Part shown: piece after piece, positions 29,808 to 37,775 of the stretch
Layout of the letters: each line of letters starts with the position of its first letter
Position numbering within the stretch: the stretch's first letter is position 1
Assembly: GCF_001942255.1 (NCBI RefSeq)
Contig: NZ_MKKC01000083.1
Coordinates: 1-51,487 of the forward strand
Direction: 5' to 3'
DNA: 51,487 nucleotides
DNA from: Nocardiopsis sp. CNR-923
GTDB lineage: Bacteria > Actinomycetota > Actinomycetes > Streptosporangiales > Streptosporangiaceae
Made by a program: the position numbers and the translations under genes
Notes under the pieces: generated by a model
Seen by the model: only the letters and a program-made list of their open reading frames with translations
Told to the model about the DNA's origin: nothing
Database searches by the model: none

Positions 29808-31166
29808 ATGGCATCTTCCGATCCCCAGGTCGCACCCGCAGGCACCGCAACAGAACAGCGGGAGAGACGCCGCGTCCTCGCCGGCACCATGGTCGGCACC
29901 ACCATCGAGTGGTACGACTTCTTCATCTACGCACAGGCGGCCGGGATCGTTCTCGCCCCGCTGTTCCTCGCCCCGCTTTCCGAGGCCAACCCCGGCGTCG
30001 CCCAGGTGCTGTCCTTCGCCACCATCGGCATCTCGTTCCTGTTCCGGCCCCTAGGCGCCATCGTCGCTGGCTTCCTCGGAGACCGGTTCGGGCGCAAGCA
30101 GGTCCTGGTCGGCACCCTCGTCCTCATGGGCCTGTCCACGTTCCTCATCGGAGCGCTGCCCACCTACGCCCAGATCGGTGTCGCGGCTCCCGTGCTGCTC
30201 ATCGTCCTGCGTATGCTCCAGGGCTTCTCCGCGGGCGGCGAGTGGGGCGGCGCGGCCCTGATGTCCGTCGAGCACGCCCCCGTCACCCGGCGAGGCCTGT
30301 TCGGCGCCTACCCGCAGATCGGCGTGCCCTGCGGCATGATCCTCGCGACCTTCGTGGTGTGGGTGATCACCACCGCCATCGGCCCCGACGCCTTCGTCGA
30401 GTGGGGCTGGCGGATCCCCTTCCTGCTGTCCTTCCTGCTCATCATCGTCGGCCACCTGATCCGCAAGTCCGTCGAGGAGTCGCCGATCTTCCAGTCGATG
30501 CGGGAGATCAGCGCCACCGCCTCCACCCCGCTGCGCCGACTCTTTCGTGGCAACACCCGCGAGGTGGTCCTGTCGGCCCTGATCTTCCTGGCCAACAACG
30601 CCGCCGGGTACCTGGTCATCGCCTTCGTCGCCACCTACGCCTCCCGGCCGGAGGCGGAACTGGGTCTGGGCATGGAGCGCGGTCCGGTGCTGCTCGCCAC
30701 CACGCTCGCCTCGTTCGGCTGGCTTGTGTCCACGCTCTACGGCGGGTGGCTCAGCGACAGGATCGGCCGTGTGCGCACGTTCCAGATCGGCTACGCCATG
30801 CTCGCCCTCTGGTCCGTGCCGATGTGGCTGCTCATCGACACGGGCAGCATCGTCGGCTACTTCACCGGGGTGTTCGTCTTCACGCTCGGCATGGGCCTGA
30901 GCTACGGTCCTCAGGCGGCGCTGTACGCGGAGATGTTCCCGGCTGCGGTCCGCTACTCGGGCGTCTCGATCGGGTACGCGCTCGGTGCGATCATCGGCGG
31001 CGCGTTCGCCCCGATGATCGCGGAACTCCTGCTCACCCGGTTCGGCGTGTCCTGGACCATCGGGGCCTACATCGTGGTGGCCTCGGCGGTCTCGTTCGTG
31101 GCGGTCACGCTGGTGAGGGAACCGAAGGGCGTCGACCTGAACGTGGGTGACGACGCCGCGGTGTGA
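29808..31166 (+). CDS. MHS-family (major facilitator) metabolite:H+ symporter
   Basis: The 452-residue, 12-helix MFS transporter carries the MHS signature at the start (TMVGTTIEWYDFFIYAQAAG), the loop 2-3 motif GFLGDRFGRKQVLVGTLVLM and the loop 4-5 motif RMLQGFSAGGEWGGAALMSV. The long cytosolic loop after helix 6 has KSVEESPIFQSM, and the loop 8-9 motif is GGWLSDRIGR. MHS members import betaine, proline, shikimate, citrate or similar acids; the substrate is not readable. The start ATG 29808 follows CGGAG. No metabolic gene is adjacent. Confidence 0.92.
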   Translation: MASSDPQVAPAGTATEQRERRRVLAGTMVGTTIEWYDFFIYAQAAGIVLAPLFLAPLSEANPGVAQVLSFATIGISFLFRPLGAIVAGFLGDRFGRKQVLVGTLVLMGLSTFLIGALPTYAQIGVAAPVLLIVLRMLQGFSAGGEWGGAALMSVEHAPVTRRGLFGAYPQIGVPCGMILATFVVWVITTAIGPDAFVEWGWRIPFLLSFLLIIVGHLIRKSVEESPIFQSMREISATASTPLRRLFRGNTREVVLSALIFLANNAAGYLVIAFVATYASRPEAELGLGMERGPVLLATTLASFGWLVSTLYGGWLSDRIGRVRTFQIGYAMLALWSVPMWLLIDTGSIVGYFTGVFVFTLGMGLSYGPQAALYAEMFPAAVRYSGVSIGYALGAIIGGAFAPMIAELLLTRFGVSWTIGAYIVVASAVSFVAVTLVREPKGVDLNVGDDAAV

Positions 31167-31186
31167 GGCGCTCCGGCGCGGTGACG

Positions 31187-31214
31187 CGGGGCGGGGGCGA
31201 TTGTCCCCGCCCCG
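31187..31214 (+). terminator. Hairpin after the MHS transporter
   Basis: Arms CGGGGCGGGG and CCCCGCCCCG with an 8-nt loop lie 20 bases after the stop. Confidence 0.55.
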
Positions 31215-31281
31215 TCGTCGTGTCGCCCCGTCGTCCTGTCGGCGTGTGGCCGTGTCGACTTCTCGTCGTGTCGACCGGTCT

Positions 31282-31295
31282 GTTTCACGTGAAAC
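31282..31295. promoter_or_regulatory. parS: parS centromere site
   Basis: GTTTCACGTGAAAC is a perfect match to the actinobacterial/Bacillus parS palindrome bound by ParB for chromosome segregation. It lies in an intergenic gap about 29 kb from oriC, where ParB sites cluster. It is the only perfect copy I found in the window. Confidence 0.93.
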
Positions 31296-31368
31296 GTCGA
31301 CCGCGTTGCGGACGGATCCCGTCCGCTCGGTAGACTCGGCGCGGGCTATGCTTCTGGCAAGCATGGAC

Positions 31369-31396
31369 AAGGCCCCGGTCGACAGACCGGGGCCTT
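31369..31396. terminator. Hairpin, bidirectional terminator candidate
   Basis: AAGGCCCCGGTC and GACCGGGGCCTT form a perfect 12-bp stem with a 4-nt loop, just beyond the end of the DUF397 gene. Confidence 0.7.
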
Positions 31397-31406
31397 CGTC
31401 TTGCCG

Positions 31407-31601
31407 CTAGGGGCGCGTCGCGGACATGAGCAGGGCTACCCACTCGCCGCTGGGGAAGGACAGGTGCCCGGCGCTGGGGTGCACGGAGTCGCGCACGGCG
31501 GTTCCGGCGGGGAGGTCGGCGACCTCGACACAGTCCTGCCCCTTGGCGCTGGAGTAGCTGGACTTACGGAAGTGCAGGTGGGATGTGCTGCTGGTAACCA
31601 T
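31407..31601 (-). CDS. DUF397 protein
   Basis: The 64-residue protein has the DUF397 core FRKSSYSSAKGQDCVEVADL, AVRDSVHPSAGHLSFPSGEW and an aromatic/Ala end. These small proteins almost always follow an XRE regulator with a DUF5753 domain, as here (12-base gap). In Streptomyces such pairs (BldB/WhiJ-like) affect development and may behave like antitoxin/toxin-like partners. Confidence 0.92.
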   Translation of the reverse strand: MVTSSTSHLHFRKSSYSSAKGQDCVEVADLPAGTAVRDSVHPSAGHLSFPSGEWVALLMSATRP

Positions 31602-31613
31602 CGTCGGTGTCCT

Positions 31614-32471
31614 CTAATCGAGCTGGCGTAGGCGATGCTCCAGCCACGCGCGAGAATCGTCCACGCTCAGCGCGGCGGCTTGCACGTGGTCGAGCACCGT
31701 TTCATAAAGCGTAATCTGCTCCGGATCCTCGACGAGTAGCGCGCTCCCGCCCGTCTGCTCGACGTACACGGCGGAGGGGTCTCGCGGGAAGTCGAGGATG
31801 ACGAAGCTGCCATCCATGGCCGCGTGCGGGCCCACGGAGTCAGGAAGGACCTGCACGCGCAGCGACGGTCGCTGCACGTCGATCAGGTGGCGAAGCTGGC
31901 CAGCCGCGACGTCCTCGGGGATCTTGCGGAACGCCGATTCGTCGATCACGGCCCACAAGCGCGGGGCGTCGGAGCGAGCCAGTATGTGCTGCCGCATCAT
32001 CCGCACCTCGACGCGGCGCTCCAGCTCGTCCTCGTCGGTGACGCCTCCGGCGCGGATCATGGCGGTGGCATACTCCTCCGTCTGGAGCAGGCCAGGAAGG
32101 TGAAGAACCTGGTATGTGCGAACGCGTGCCGCCTCGGTCTCCAGGTCGACGTATGTCCCCGCGCCGAGGATGTCGCGGTACCCCACCCACCACCCGCTCT
32201 TCGCGGCTTCTCGGGCGAGCCTGCGGTACGCCTCTCGCTCATCAGCGTCGGTGACGCCGTAGATGTCCAGCAAGGTCTGGAGGTCGGTGTCCCGTACCCG
32301 GACGATCTTCCTCTTCTCGATCCGAGTCACCTTGGCTTCGAACCAGCTCCGGTCTGGGGCACGCTTCTTCGCCTCGGTCGCGGCCTGCTTGGCTGTGAGC
32401 CCAGCCTCTTCGCGCAGGCGTAGTAGCTGACGCGCGAGCGCCGACGGCGCAGGGTAGGGCTCGCTGCCAAC
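31614..32471 (-). CDS. XRE-family regulator with DUF5753 (WhiJ/Scr1-like), unusual start
   Basis: The C-terminal DUF5753 ligand domain is complete (AARVRTYQVLHLPGLLQTEE, RRVEVRMMRQHILARSDAP, FVILDFPRDPSAVYVEQTGG). The N-terminal HTH is encoded in the same frame upstream of the first ordinary start codon (GTG 32330): ALARQLLRLREEAGLTAKQA then KVTRIEKRKI. In that frame the position expected for initiation, 32471-32469, reads GTT, preceded by AGAGGAG six bases upstream. No ATG, GTG or TTG exists in frame between the upstream TGA and 32330. GTT is therefore either a GTG altered by one base or a rare start. Full length would be 285 residues, normal for the family. Confidence 0.85.
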   Translation of the reverse strand, partial: VGSEPYPAPSALARQLLRLREEAGLTAKQAATEAKKRAPDRSWFEAKVTRIEKRKIVRVRDTDLQTLLDIYGVTDADEREAYRRLAREAAKSGWWVGYRDILGAGTYVDLETEAARVRTYQVLHLPGLLQTEEYATAMIRAGGVTDEDELERRVEVRMMRQHILARSDAPRLWAVIDESAFRKIPEDVAAGQLRHLIDVQRPSLRVQVLPDSVGPHAAMDGSFVILDFPRDPSAVYVEQTGGSALLVEDPEQITLYETVLDHVQAAALSVDDSRAWLEHRLRQLD

Positions 32472-32692
32472 TCGTCGCTCCTCTTGGTTCGGGCTGAACT
32501 GCGTTGACGCTTCGAGCCTACGCTCCGTGCCGCATTTTCAGACATTCAGCGCATCCTTCGATGAGAGAGATCAGTAGCGCTTCAGATTGTCGCATGCGAT
32601 TTAAAAACGCATCTTGCGGTTTCATGCGCATTCGGCGACGATGGTGGCAGTAGACGCCCGCCGGACCTTCCATCCGGCATCCCGACCAGGAG

Positions 32693-32857
32693 GTGCGCCT
32701 TGCGCCACCCGCCCTCGTCCCCGTCGTTCGCGTGCTGATCGCCCGCGCCGTCGCTCACACTGCTCGTCGCCGGCGGGCCGCCGCGGTCGACCGGGCCGTG
32801 ACCGTGCTCCTGGCCCCGTCGGTTCTCCGGGAGCGGCGGGAGGTGGTCGCGGCATGA
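32693..32857 (+). CDS. Possible small Arg-rich protein coupled to the next gene
   Basis: The frame ends ...VLRERREVVAA with its TGA overlapping the ATG of the next gene (ATGA). The body VLIARAVAHTARRRRAAAVD is helical and Arg-rich. AGGAGG at 32689-32694 would best serve TTG 32700, which lies in another frame and stops after 12 codons. A one-base loss between 32702 and 32732 would join them. GTG 32693 (54 residues) and GTG 32732 (41 residues) are the in-frame alternatives. Confidence 0.35.
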   Translation: MRLAPPALVPVVRVLIARAVAHTARRRRAAAVDRAVTVLLAPSVLRERREVVAA

Positions 32858-33177
32858 AGTCCACGACCTGCCGTGTGGTCCGGCTCGACCCGTCCGGGTT
32901 CACCCGGCCGTGCGTGCTCGGCGCCGACCACGACGGGGACCACGAGGACGCCCGAGGGGAGCGTTGGGAGCCGCCCGCGACGACGTTGGCCCGGCTCCGG
33001 GAGCGGTGGGAGCACGCCTACCGGATCGTGTGGACGGGCTCGTTGTGGATGGCCACCGCCTACTCCCCCTACGTCGCGTGGCGCACCGAGGTGGAGCCGA
33101 CCCCGGAGCAGTTGGAGGCGCGGCTGTACCGCAACGCCCACCCGCGCGCCCCCGGCCGGGCGGGGCGGGAGGGTTGA
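32854..33177 (+). CDS. Hypothetical protein, 107 residues
   Basis: No family is recognised. It starts MKSTTCRVVRLDPSGFTRPC with the later pattern VLGADHDGDHEDARGE. The two Cys and clustered His/Asp suggest a small metal-binding N-terminal knuckle like those in phage- or plasmid-linked actinomycete proteins. The rest is helical (ATTLARLRERWEHAYRIVWT, TPEQLEARLYRNAHP). It begins with an ATGA overlap with the preceding small frame and is divergent from the XRE/DUF397 pair. Confidence 0.65.
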   Translation: MKSTTCRVVRLDPSGFTRPCVLGADHDGDHEDARGERWEPPATTLARLRERWEHAYRIVWTGSLWMATAYSPYVAWRTEVEPTPEQLEARLYRNAHPRAPGRAGREG

Positions 33178-33263
33178 GACCGCCGCGCCCGGGCTTCCCT
33201 TCCGCCCTTCCTGCCCGGGGCGCGGCTCCACCCACGAGGACACGGACACAGAGGAGGCCGCGC

Positions 33264-33461
33264 ATGTGCCCCCGCCAGAAGGAGCCGTACCGCCGGGGCA
33301 GCCGCCTGGTGCCACCCGACAGCCCGCTCACGCCCGGGGAGCGGCGTCAGCAGGACGCTCAGACGCGGGCGCTCAAGTTCCGTCGCGAGTGGGAGGAGTT
33401 CCTGCGTGCACGCGGCGAGAGGGTGCCCGGACCGTTCGAGGGCGTTGAGTGGGGCGACTGA
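33264..33461 (+). CDS. Small charged hypothetical protein
   Basis: The product is 65 residues: MCPRQKEPYRRGSRLVPPDS, then TPGERRQQDAQTRALKFRRE and the end PFEGVEWGD. ATG 33264 has GAGGAGG seven bases upstream. It is mostly one predicted helix rich in Arg and Glu. It is unidentified and probably co-transcribed with the gene at 32854. Confidence 0.6.
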   Translation: MCPRQKEPYRRGSRLVPPDSPLTPGERRQQDAQTRALKFRREWEEFLRARGERVPGPFEGVEWGD

Positions 33462-33719
33462 TGGGCTGGCACGGGACGTCGCCGTGGGGCGGGCCGCAGG
33501 TGAGACGCCCGCGTTGCGCGTGGCACCTCCTTCCCCAGGCAGTGACCCCGGCCACTCGTCCACCATGGTCGGTGTTCCGAGTCACATATCTGGACGAAAT
33601 GTGCATGAACCGGATCATTTTTGCGACATCTTCTTGAGTTCTCCTGGTCACTGGCGAACATATGGCCCAAAACACCACCATGTCTCTGTACACCTCACCC
33701 CGAACCAGGAGGTTGGAGC
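33462..33719 (+). promoter_or_regulatory. Promoter region of the 2-oxoacid dehydrogenase operon
   Basis: These 258 non-coding bases include an unusually AT-rich stretch at about 33575-33640 (for example CATATCTGG and ATCATTTTTGCG). AGGAGGTTGGAGC directly precedes the E1alpha ATG. No Lrp/AsnC regulator gene is present, although one often neighbours such operons. Confidence 0.4.
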
Positions 33720-34804
33720 ATGGCTGGTGGCCAGGACCATCTTCCCTCCGAGCAGCCGCTGCGGCTGCTCGACGAGACCGGACGGCGCGTGTCCGGCGCG
33801 GAGCTGCCGTTCCCGGACACGGACCGCCTCCTCGCCGCGTACGCCTCCCTGGTGATCGGCCGCCGCGTCAACGACCAGGCCGGTGCGCTCGTCCGCCAGG
33901 GACGACTGGCCGTCTACCCCTCCTCCCACGGGCAGGAGGCGTGCCAGACAGGCGCCGCCCTCGCCCTGGCCGACGGCGACTGGCTGTTCCCCACTTACCG
34001 TGACACCGCCGCGATTGTCGCGCGGGGCGTCGACCCCGTCGAGGTCCTCACCCTCCTCAAGGGCGACTGGCACGCGGGATACGACCCCTACGCACACCGG
34101 GTCGCCCCCCAGGCCACCCCCTTGGCAACCCAGCTCCCGCACGCCGTCGGCGTCGCCCACGCGGCCCGGCTGCGCGGCGAGGACACCGTCGTCATGGCCC
34201 TGTGCGGCGACGGCGCCACCAGCGAGGGCGACTTCCACGAGGCGCTCAACTTCGCCGCCGTCTTCGCCGCGCCCGTCGTCTTCTTCGTGCAGAACAACGA
34301 GTACGCGATCTCCGTCCCCCTGTCCCGGCAGACCGCTGCCCCCTCCCTCGCCCACAAGGCGTCGGGTACGGCGTGCCCGGACACCGCGTCGACGGCAACG
34401 ACACCGCGGCCGTGCTCTCCGTCCTCGACCGGGCGGTCGCCGCCGCCCGCTCCGGCGAGGGCCCCCAACTGGTGGAGGCGCACACCTACCGCATGCAGGC
34501 GCACACCAACGCCGACGACGCCACGCGCTACCGCAGCGACGACGAGGTCGACCCGTGGGTGGCCCGCGACCCGCTCCTGCGCATGGAGGCCTACCTCAAA
34601 CGCAGGCGGGTCCTCACCAAGGCACGCCAGACAGAGATCACCGAGCGCGCGGAGGGCGTGGCCGCCGCCATGCGCGAGGGGCTGGCCCGCGACACCGAGC
34701 CCGAGCCCGCCGAGCTGTTCGCGCACGTGTTCTCCGCCCCCACTCCCCAGCTGGCCGAACAGGCCGCCGTGCTGGCCGACGAACTGAGCCGAGAGGGCCA
34801 CTGA
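33720..34804 (+). CDS. 2-oxoacid dehydrogenase E1 alpha subunit (one frameshift)
   Basis: This is the thiamine-diphosphate-dependent decarboxylase subunit, in a branched-chain 2-oxoacid or pyruvate dehydrogenase complex. Motifs are GQEACQTGAALALADGDWLF, the pocket HAVGVAHAARL, and the TPP-Mg motif GDGATSEGDFHEALNFAAVF ending FVQNN. After AAPSLAHK (about 34358) one G is missing from AAGG(G)CGTC. The protein resumes GVGYGVPGHRVDGNDTAAVL in the next frame and ends ELSREGH. Repaired length is about 361 residues. ATG 33720 follows a strong ribosome site. It is first in an E1a-E1b-E2 operon. Confidence 0.88.
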
Positions 34805-34805
34805 C

Positions 34806-35798
34806 ATGGCGACGGATCCCACCAAGCTCACCATGGCCCAGGCGCTCAACCGGGCCCTGCGCGACGCCATGGCCGAGGACGAGAGCGTGTACGTCTTCGG
34901 CGAGGACGTCGGCCCCCTCGGCGGCGTCTTCCGGATCACCGACGGCCTCACCGACGAGTTCGGCGACCAGCGCTGTTTCGACACCCCGCTCGCCGAGTCC
35001 GGGATCGTCGGCATGGCCGTGGGCATGGCGATGAACGGCATGCGGCCGGTGGTCGAGATGCAGTTCGACGCCTTCGCCTACCCGGCCTTCGAACAGATCG
35101 TCAGCCACGTCGCCAAGACCCGCAACCGCACCCGGGGACGGGTCGGGCTGCCGATGGTCATCCGAGTCCCCTACGCGGGCGGGATCGGGGGCGTCGAGCA
35201 CCACTGCGACTCCTCCGAGGCCTACTACGCGCACACCCCGGGCCTGACCGTCGTCACCCCGTCCACCGTCGCCGACGCCTACTTCCTCCTGCGCGAGGCC
35301 ATCGCCTCCCCGGACCCCGTCGTCTTCCTCGAACCGAAGAAGCTGTACTGGGGCAAGGAGGAGGTCGACCTGTCCGTCCCGGAGCCGGGCATCGGCACCG
35401 CCGTCGTCCGCCGCCCCGGCACCGACGCGACCCTCATCGCCTACGGCCCCTCGGTGCCGACCGCGCTGGAGGCCGCGGACGCCGCCGCCCGGGAGGGCCG
35501 CAGTCTCCAGGTGGTCGACGCGCGGTCCCTCGTCCCCTTCGACGACGCGACCGTGTGCGAGGCCGTCCGCTCCACCGGCCGGGCGGTCGTGGTCGCCGAG
35601 GCGAGCGGGTACGCCAGCGTCGCCTCGGAGATCGTCGCCCGCGTGACCGAGCGCTGCTTCCACTCGCTGGCCGCGCCGGTGCGCCGGGTCACCGGGTTCG
35701 ACATCCCCTACCCCCCGCCCAAGCTGGAGCGCTTCCAACTGCCCAGCGTGGACCGCATCCTCGACGCCGTCGACGACCTGCAATGGGAGGACCAGTGA
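34806..35798 (+). CDS. 2-oxoacid dehydrogenase E1 beta subunit
   Basis: The 330-residue partner of E1alpha has the motifs MAQALNRALRDAMAEDESVY, FGEDVGPLGGVFRITDGLTD, PLAESGIVGMAVGMAMNGMR, EMQFDAFAYPAFEQIVSHVA and the C-terminal transketolase domain (VDARSLVPFDDATVCEAVRS). The phylogenetic flavour (FDIPYPPPKLE end) is that of BkdB/AcoB-like actinobacterial proteins. It begins two bases after the E1alpha stop and overlaps the E2 start by 4 nt. Confidence 0.93.
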   Translation: MATDPTKLTMAQALNRALRDAMAEDESVYVFGEDVGPLGGVFRITDGLTDEFGDQRCFDTPLAESGIVGMAVGMAMNGMRPVVEMQFDAFAYPAFEQIVSHVAKTRNRTRGRVGLPMVIRVPYAGGIGGVEHHCDSSEAYYAHTPGLTVVTPSTVADAYFLLREAIASPDPVVFLEPKKLYWGKEEVDLSVPEPGIGTAVVRRPGTDATLIAYGPSVPTALEAADAAAREGRSLQVVDARSLVPFDDATVCEAVRSTGRAVVVAEASGYASVASEIVARVTERCFHSLAAPVRRVTGFDIPYPPPKLERFQLPSVDRILDAVDDLQWEDQ

Positions 35799-37162
35799 GC
35801 ATCCGGACCTTCGACCTTCCCGACCTCGGCGAGGGGCTGACCGAGGCCGAGGTGGTCAGATGGCTCGTCGCGGTCGGCGACACCGTGGCGATCGACCAAC
35901 CCGTCGTCGAGGTGGAGACCGCGAAGTCGATCGTGGAGGTCCCCTCGCCGTTCGCCGGGACGGTCAGCGAACTGCACGGCGCTGAGGGCACGGTCCTCGC
36001 GGTGGGGACTCCCCTGATCAGCGTGGCCGACGCCGGGGAGACGGAGTCCCCCGCTCCGGTCGCGCCGCGGACGGTGTCCGCGACCGCGGCCGAGGTCTCG
36101 CCGGAGGGTGAACGCTACCGAGAGGAGGAGCGGGCCGGAACCGGGTCGGGCAACGTGCTCATCGGGTACGGCACCCCCGAGCAGCAGGTCGCCGGACGGC
36201 GGCGCAGGCCCAGGAACAGGCCGCCCGCACCCGGTCGGGCGACGGCTCCGGTCTCCCCGACGACCAGCACGCGCCCGCCGCTGGTGACCTCGCCGCTGGT
36301 CCGACAGTTGGCGCGCGAGGCGGGACTGGCGATCGCCTCGGTCACCGGCAGCGGCCCCGGCGGGCTCATCACCCGGGCGGACGTGCGCGCCGCGATCGAG
36401 GCGGGGCAGGCCCCGACCCCGGTGTCGACCGCCGCGCCCGCGCCGACCGACGCGGGCGCCACAGATCCGCGCACCGGTTTGGCCGAGGCCCTCCGCGTCC
36501 CGATGAGCGGTTTCCGCAAGGCCGTCGCCGACTCCCTGTCCCGCAGCCGCCGGGAGATCCCGGAGGCCACGGTCTGGGTCGACGTGGACGCCACCGAACT
36601 GGTCCGTCTGCGGCGCTCCGACCCCGACGGCCCGGGCCTGCTGTCCTACGTGGCGCGCTTCGTGGTCGCGGGCCTGCGTGCCCATCCGGAGCTCAACGGC
36701 CTGGTCGACGCCGAGCGCGGCGAACTCGTCCGGTACGACGGCGTGAACCTGGGCCTGGCCGTCCAGACCGAACGGGGTCTGGTCGCGCCCGCCGTCCTGG
36801 GCGCCCACCGGATGACCACGGCCGAACTGGACCGGGAGATCCGGCGACTGACGGCCGCCGCCCGCGAGGGCAGGGCCACCTCGGCGGAGATGACCGGCGG
36901 GACGTTCACCCTGAACAACTACGGTTCACTGCGCGTGGACGGCAGCGCCGCCATCATCAACCACCCCCAGGTCGCCATCCTCGGGCTGGGCCGGATCATG
37001 GACCGCCCGTGGATCGTGGACGGCGAGCTGACCGCCCGCAAGATCACGCAGCTGTCCTTCGCCTTCGACCACCGCGTCTGCGACGGCGGCACGGCGGCGG
37101 GCTTCATGCGCGTGGTCGCCGACGCCATGGAGAACCCCGCGAAGGCCATCGCCCAGCTGTAG
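35795..37162 (+). CDS. Dihydrolipoamide acyltransferase E2
   Basis: The 455-residue protein has a single N-terminal lipoyl domain (residues 5-80, lipoylated Lys in VETAKSIVEVPSPFAG) and a Pro/Ala linker. A peripheral-subunit-binding domain (SPLVRQLAREAGLAIASVTG, PGGLITRADVRAAIE) follows. The catalytic acyltransferase domain ends in DHRVCDGGTAAGFM, carrying the His and Asp of the H-x3-D-G motif. GTG 35795 overlaps E1beta, with GGGAGG upstream. One lipoyl domain and the operon order fit a branched-chain complex. No E3 is encoded here. Confidence 0.93.
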   Translation: MSIRTFDLPDLGEGLTEAEVVRWLVAVGDTVAIDQPVVEVETAKSIVEVPSPFAGTVSELHGAEGTVLAVGTPLISVADAGETESPAPVAPRTVSATAAEVSPEGERYREEERAGTGSGNVLIGYGTPEQQVAGRRRRPRNRPPAPGRATAPVSPTTSTRPPLVTSPLVRQLAREAGLAIASVTGSGPGGLITRADVRAAIEAGQAPTPVSTAAPAPTDAGATDPRTGLAEALRVPMSGFRKAVADSLSRSRREIPEATVWVDVDATELVRLRRSDPDGPGLLSYVARFVVAGLRAHPELNGLVDAERGELVRYDGVNLGLAVQTERGLVAPAVLGAHRMTTAELDREIRRLTAAAREGRATSAEMTGGTFTLNNYGSLRVDGSAAIINHPQVAILGLGRIMDRPWIVDGELTARKITQLSFAFDHRVCDGGTAAGFMRVVADAMENPAKAIAQL

Positions 37163-37210
37163 GCGGGCGCCGACCGGGCGCCCCGGGGAGTCGGCACCCC
37201 GCGCCCGCCT
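37161..37210 (+). terminator. Stem-loop after E2
   Basis: AGGCGGGCGC (37161-37170) pairs with GCGCCCGCCT (37201-37210), with further pairing possible inside the 30-base loop. Confidence 0.45.
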
Positions 37211-37258
37211 GTCACCGTTCTCCGTCTCGCAGTCCCGCGCCGGGGCGGTCCCATCTCA

Positions 37259-37447
37259 CTACCGTGGCGGGCTCCCGTCGCGTACGGCCTCCAGGTACTC
37301 GGAGATGGCGTTCCTGTTCCTGGACAGGCAGGCGATGCGCTGGGACATCCGGTCACGCTCGTGCTCCAGCAGGGCGAGCATCTCCGGGGTGGCGTCGGGG
37401 AAGTGGATGGACCTGGGCCGGTCCAGACAGGGCAGGATCCGACACCG
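37259..37447 (-). pseudogene. C-terminal stub of a MerR-family regulator
   Basis: CRILPCLDRPRSIHFPDATP and EMLALLEHERDRMSQRIACL match the effector-side coiled coil of MerR regulators, ending EYLEAVRDGSPPR. The whole N-terminal DNA-binding domain is absent: the frame runs directly into the opposing MFS fragment with no start. Confidence 0.65.
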
Positions 37448-37458
37448 GCTCCCGGCCC

Positions 37459-37680
37459 CGATCGACCGACCGCCTCCCCCTCGCCGCACTGCTGGCCTTG
37501 ACCACCGCCGTCTTCGTCACGGCCCTCACCGAGACCCTGCCCGCCGGGGTGCTGCTCGCGGGCCTTGGACCGGCGGCCCTGCCCTGGGTCCTGCCCGTCC
37601 TGCTGGCCCCCGTGCTGGTCGTGGTGCTGGCCTCCCGTGTCCACGGGTTCCCCGCCCGGCGCCCGGCGCCGGAGGCTGAC
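37459..37680 (+). pseudogene. MFS transporter reduced to first and last helices
   Basis: DRLPLAALLALTTAVFVTAL and TETLPAGVLL are the first helix of a DHA-type MFS exporter. They are fused in frame to GLGPAALPWVLPVLLAPVLV and VVLASRVHGFPARR, which reads as the last helix. About 300 residues are missing. The divergent MerR stub next door lost its 5' half at the same point, so a resistance-type merR/MFS pair has been removed by deletion. Confidence 0.65.
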
Positions 37681-37775
37681 CCTCCGCGACGCCCGGACGA
37701 CGGTGCGCCCCGCCACCGTGGAGACGGTGGCGGGGCGCCCTGTCGACATGCCGATCCGGCGACTCGGCGACTCGG

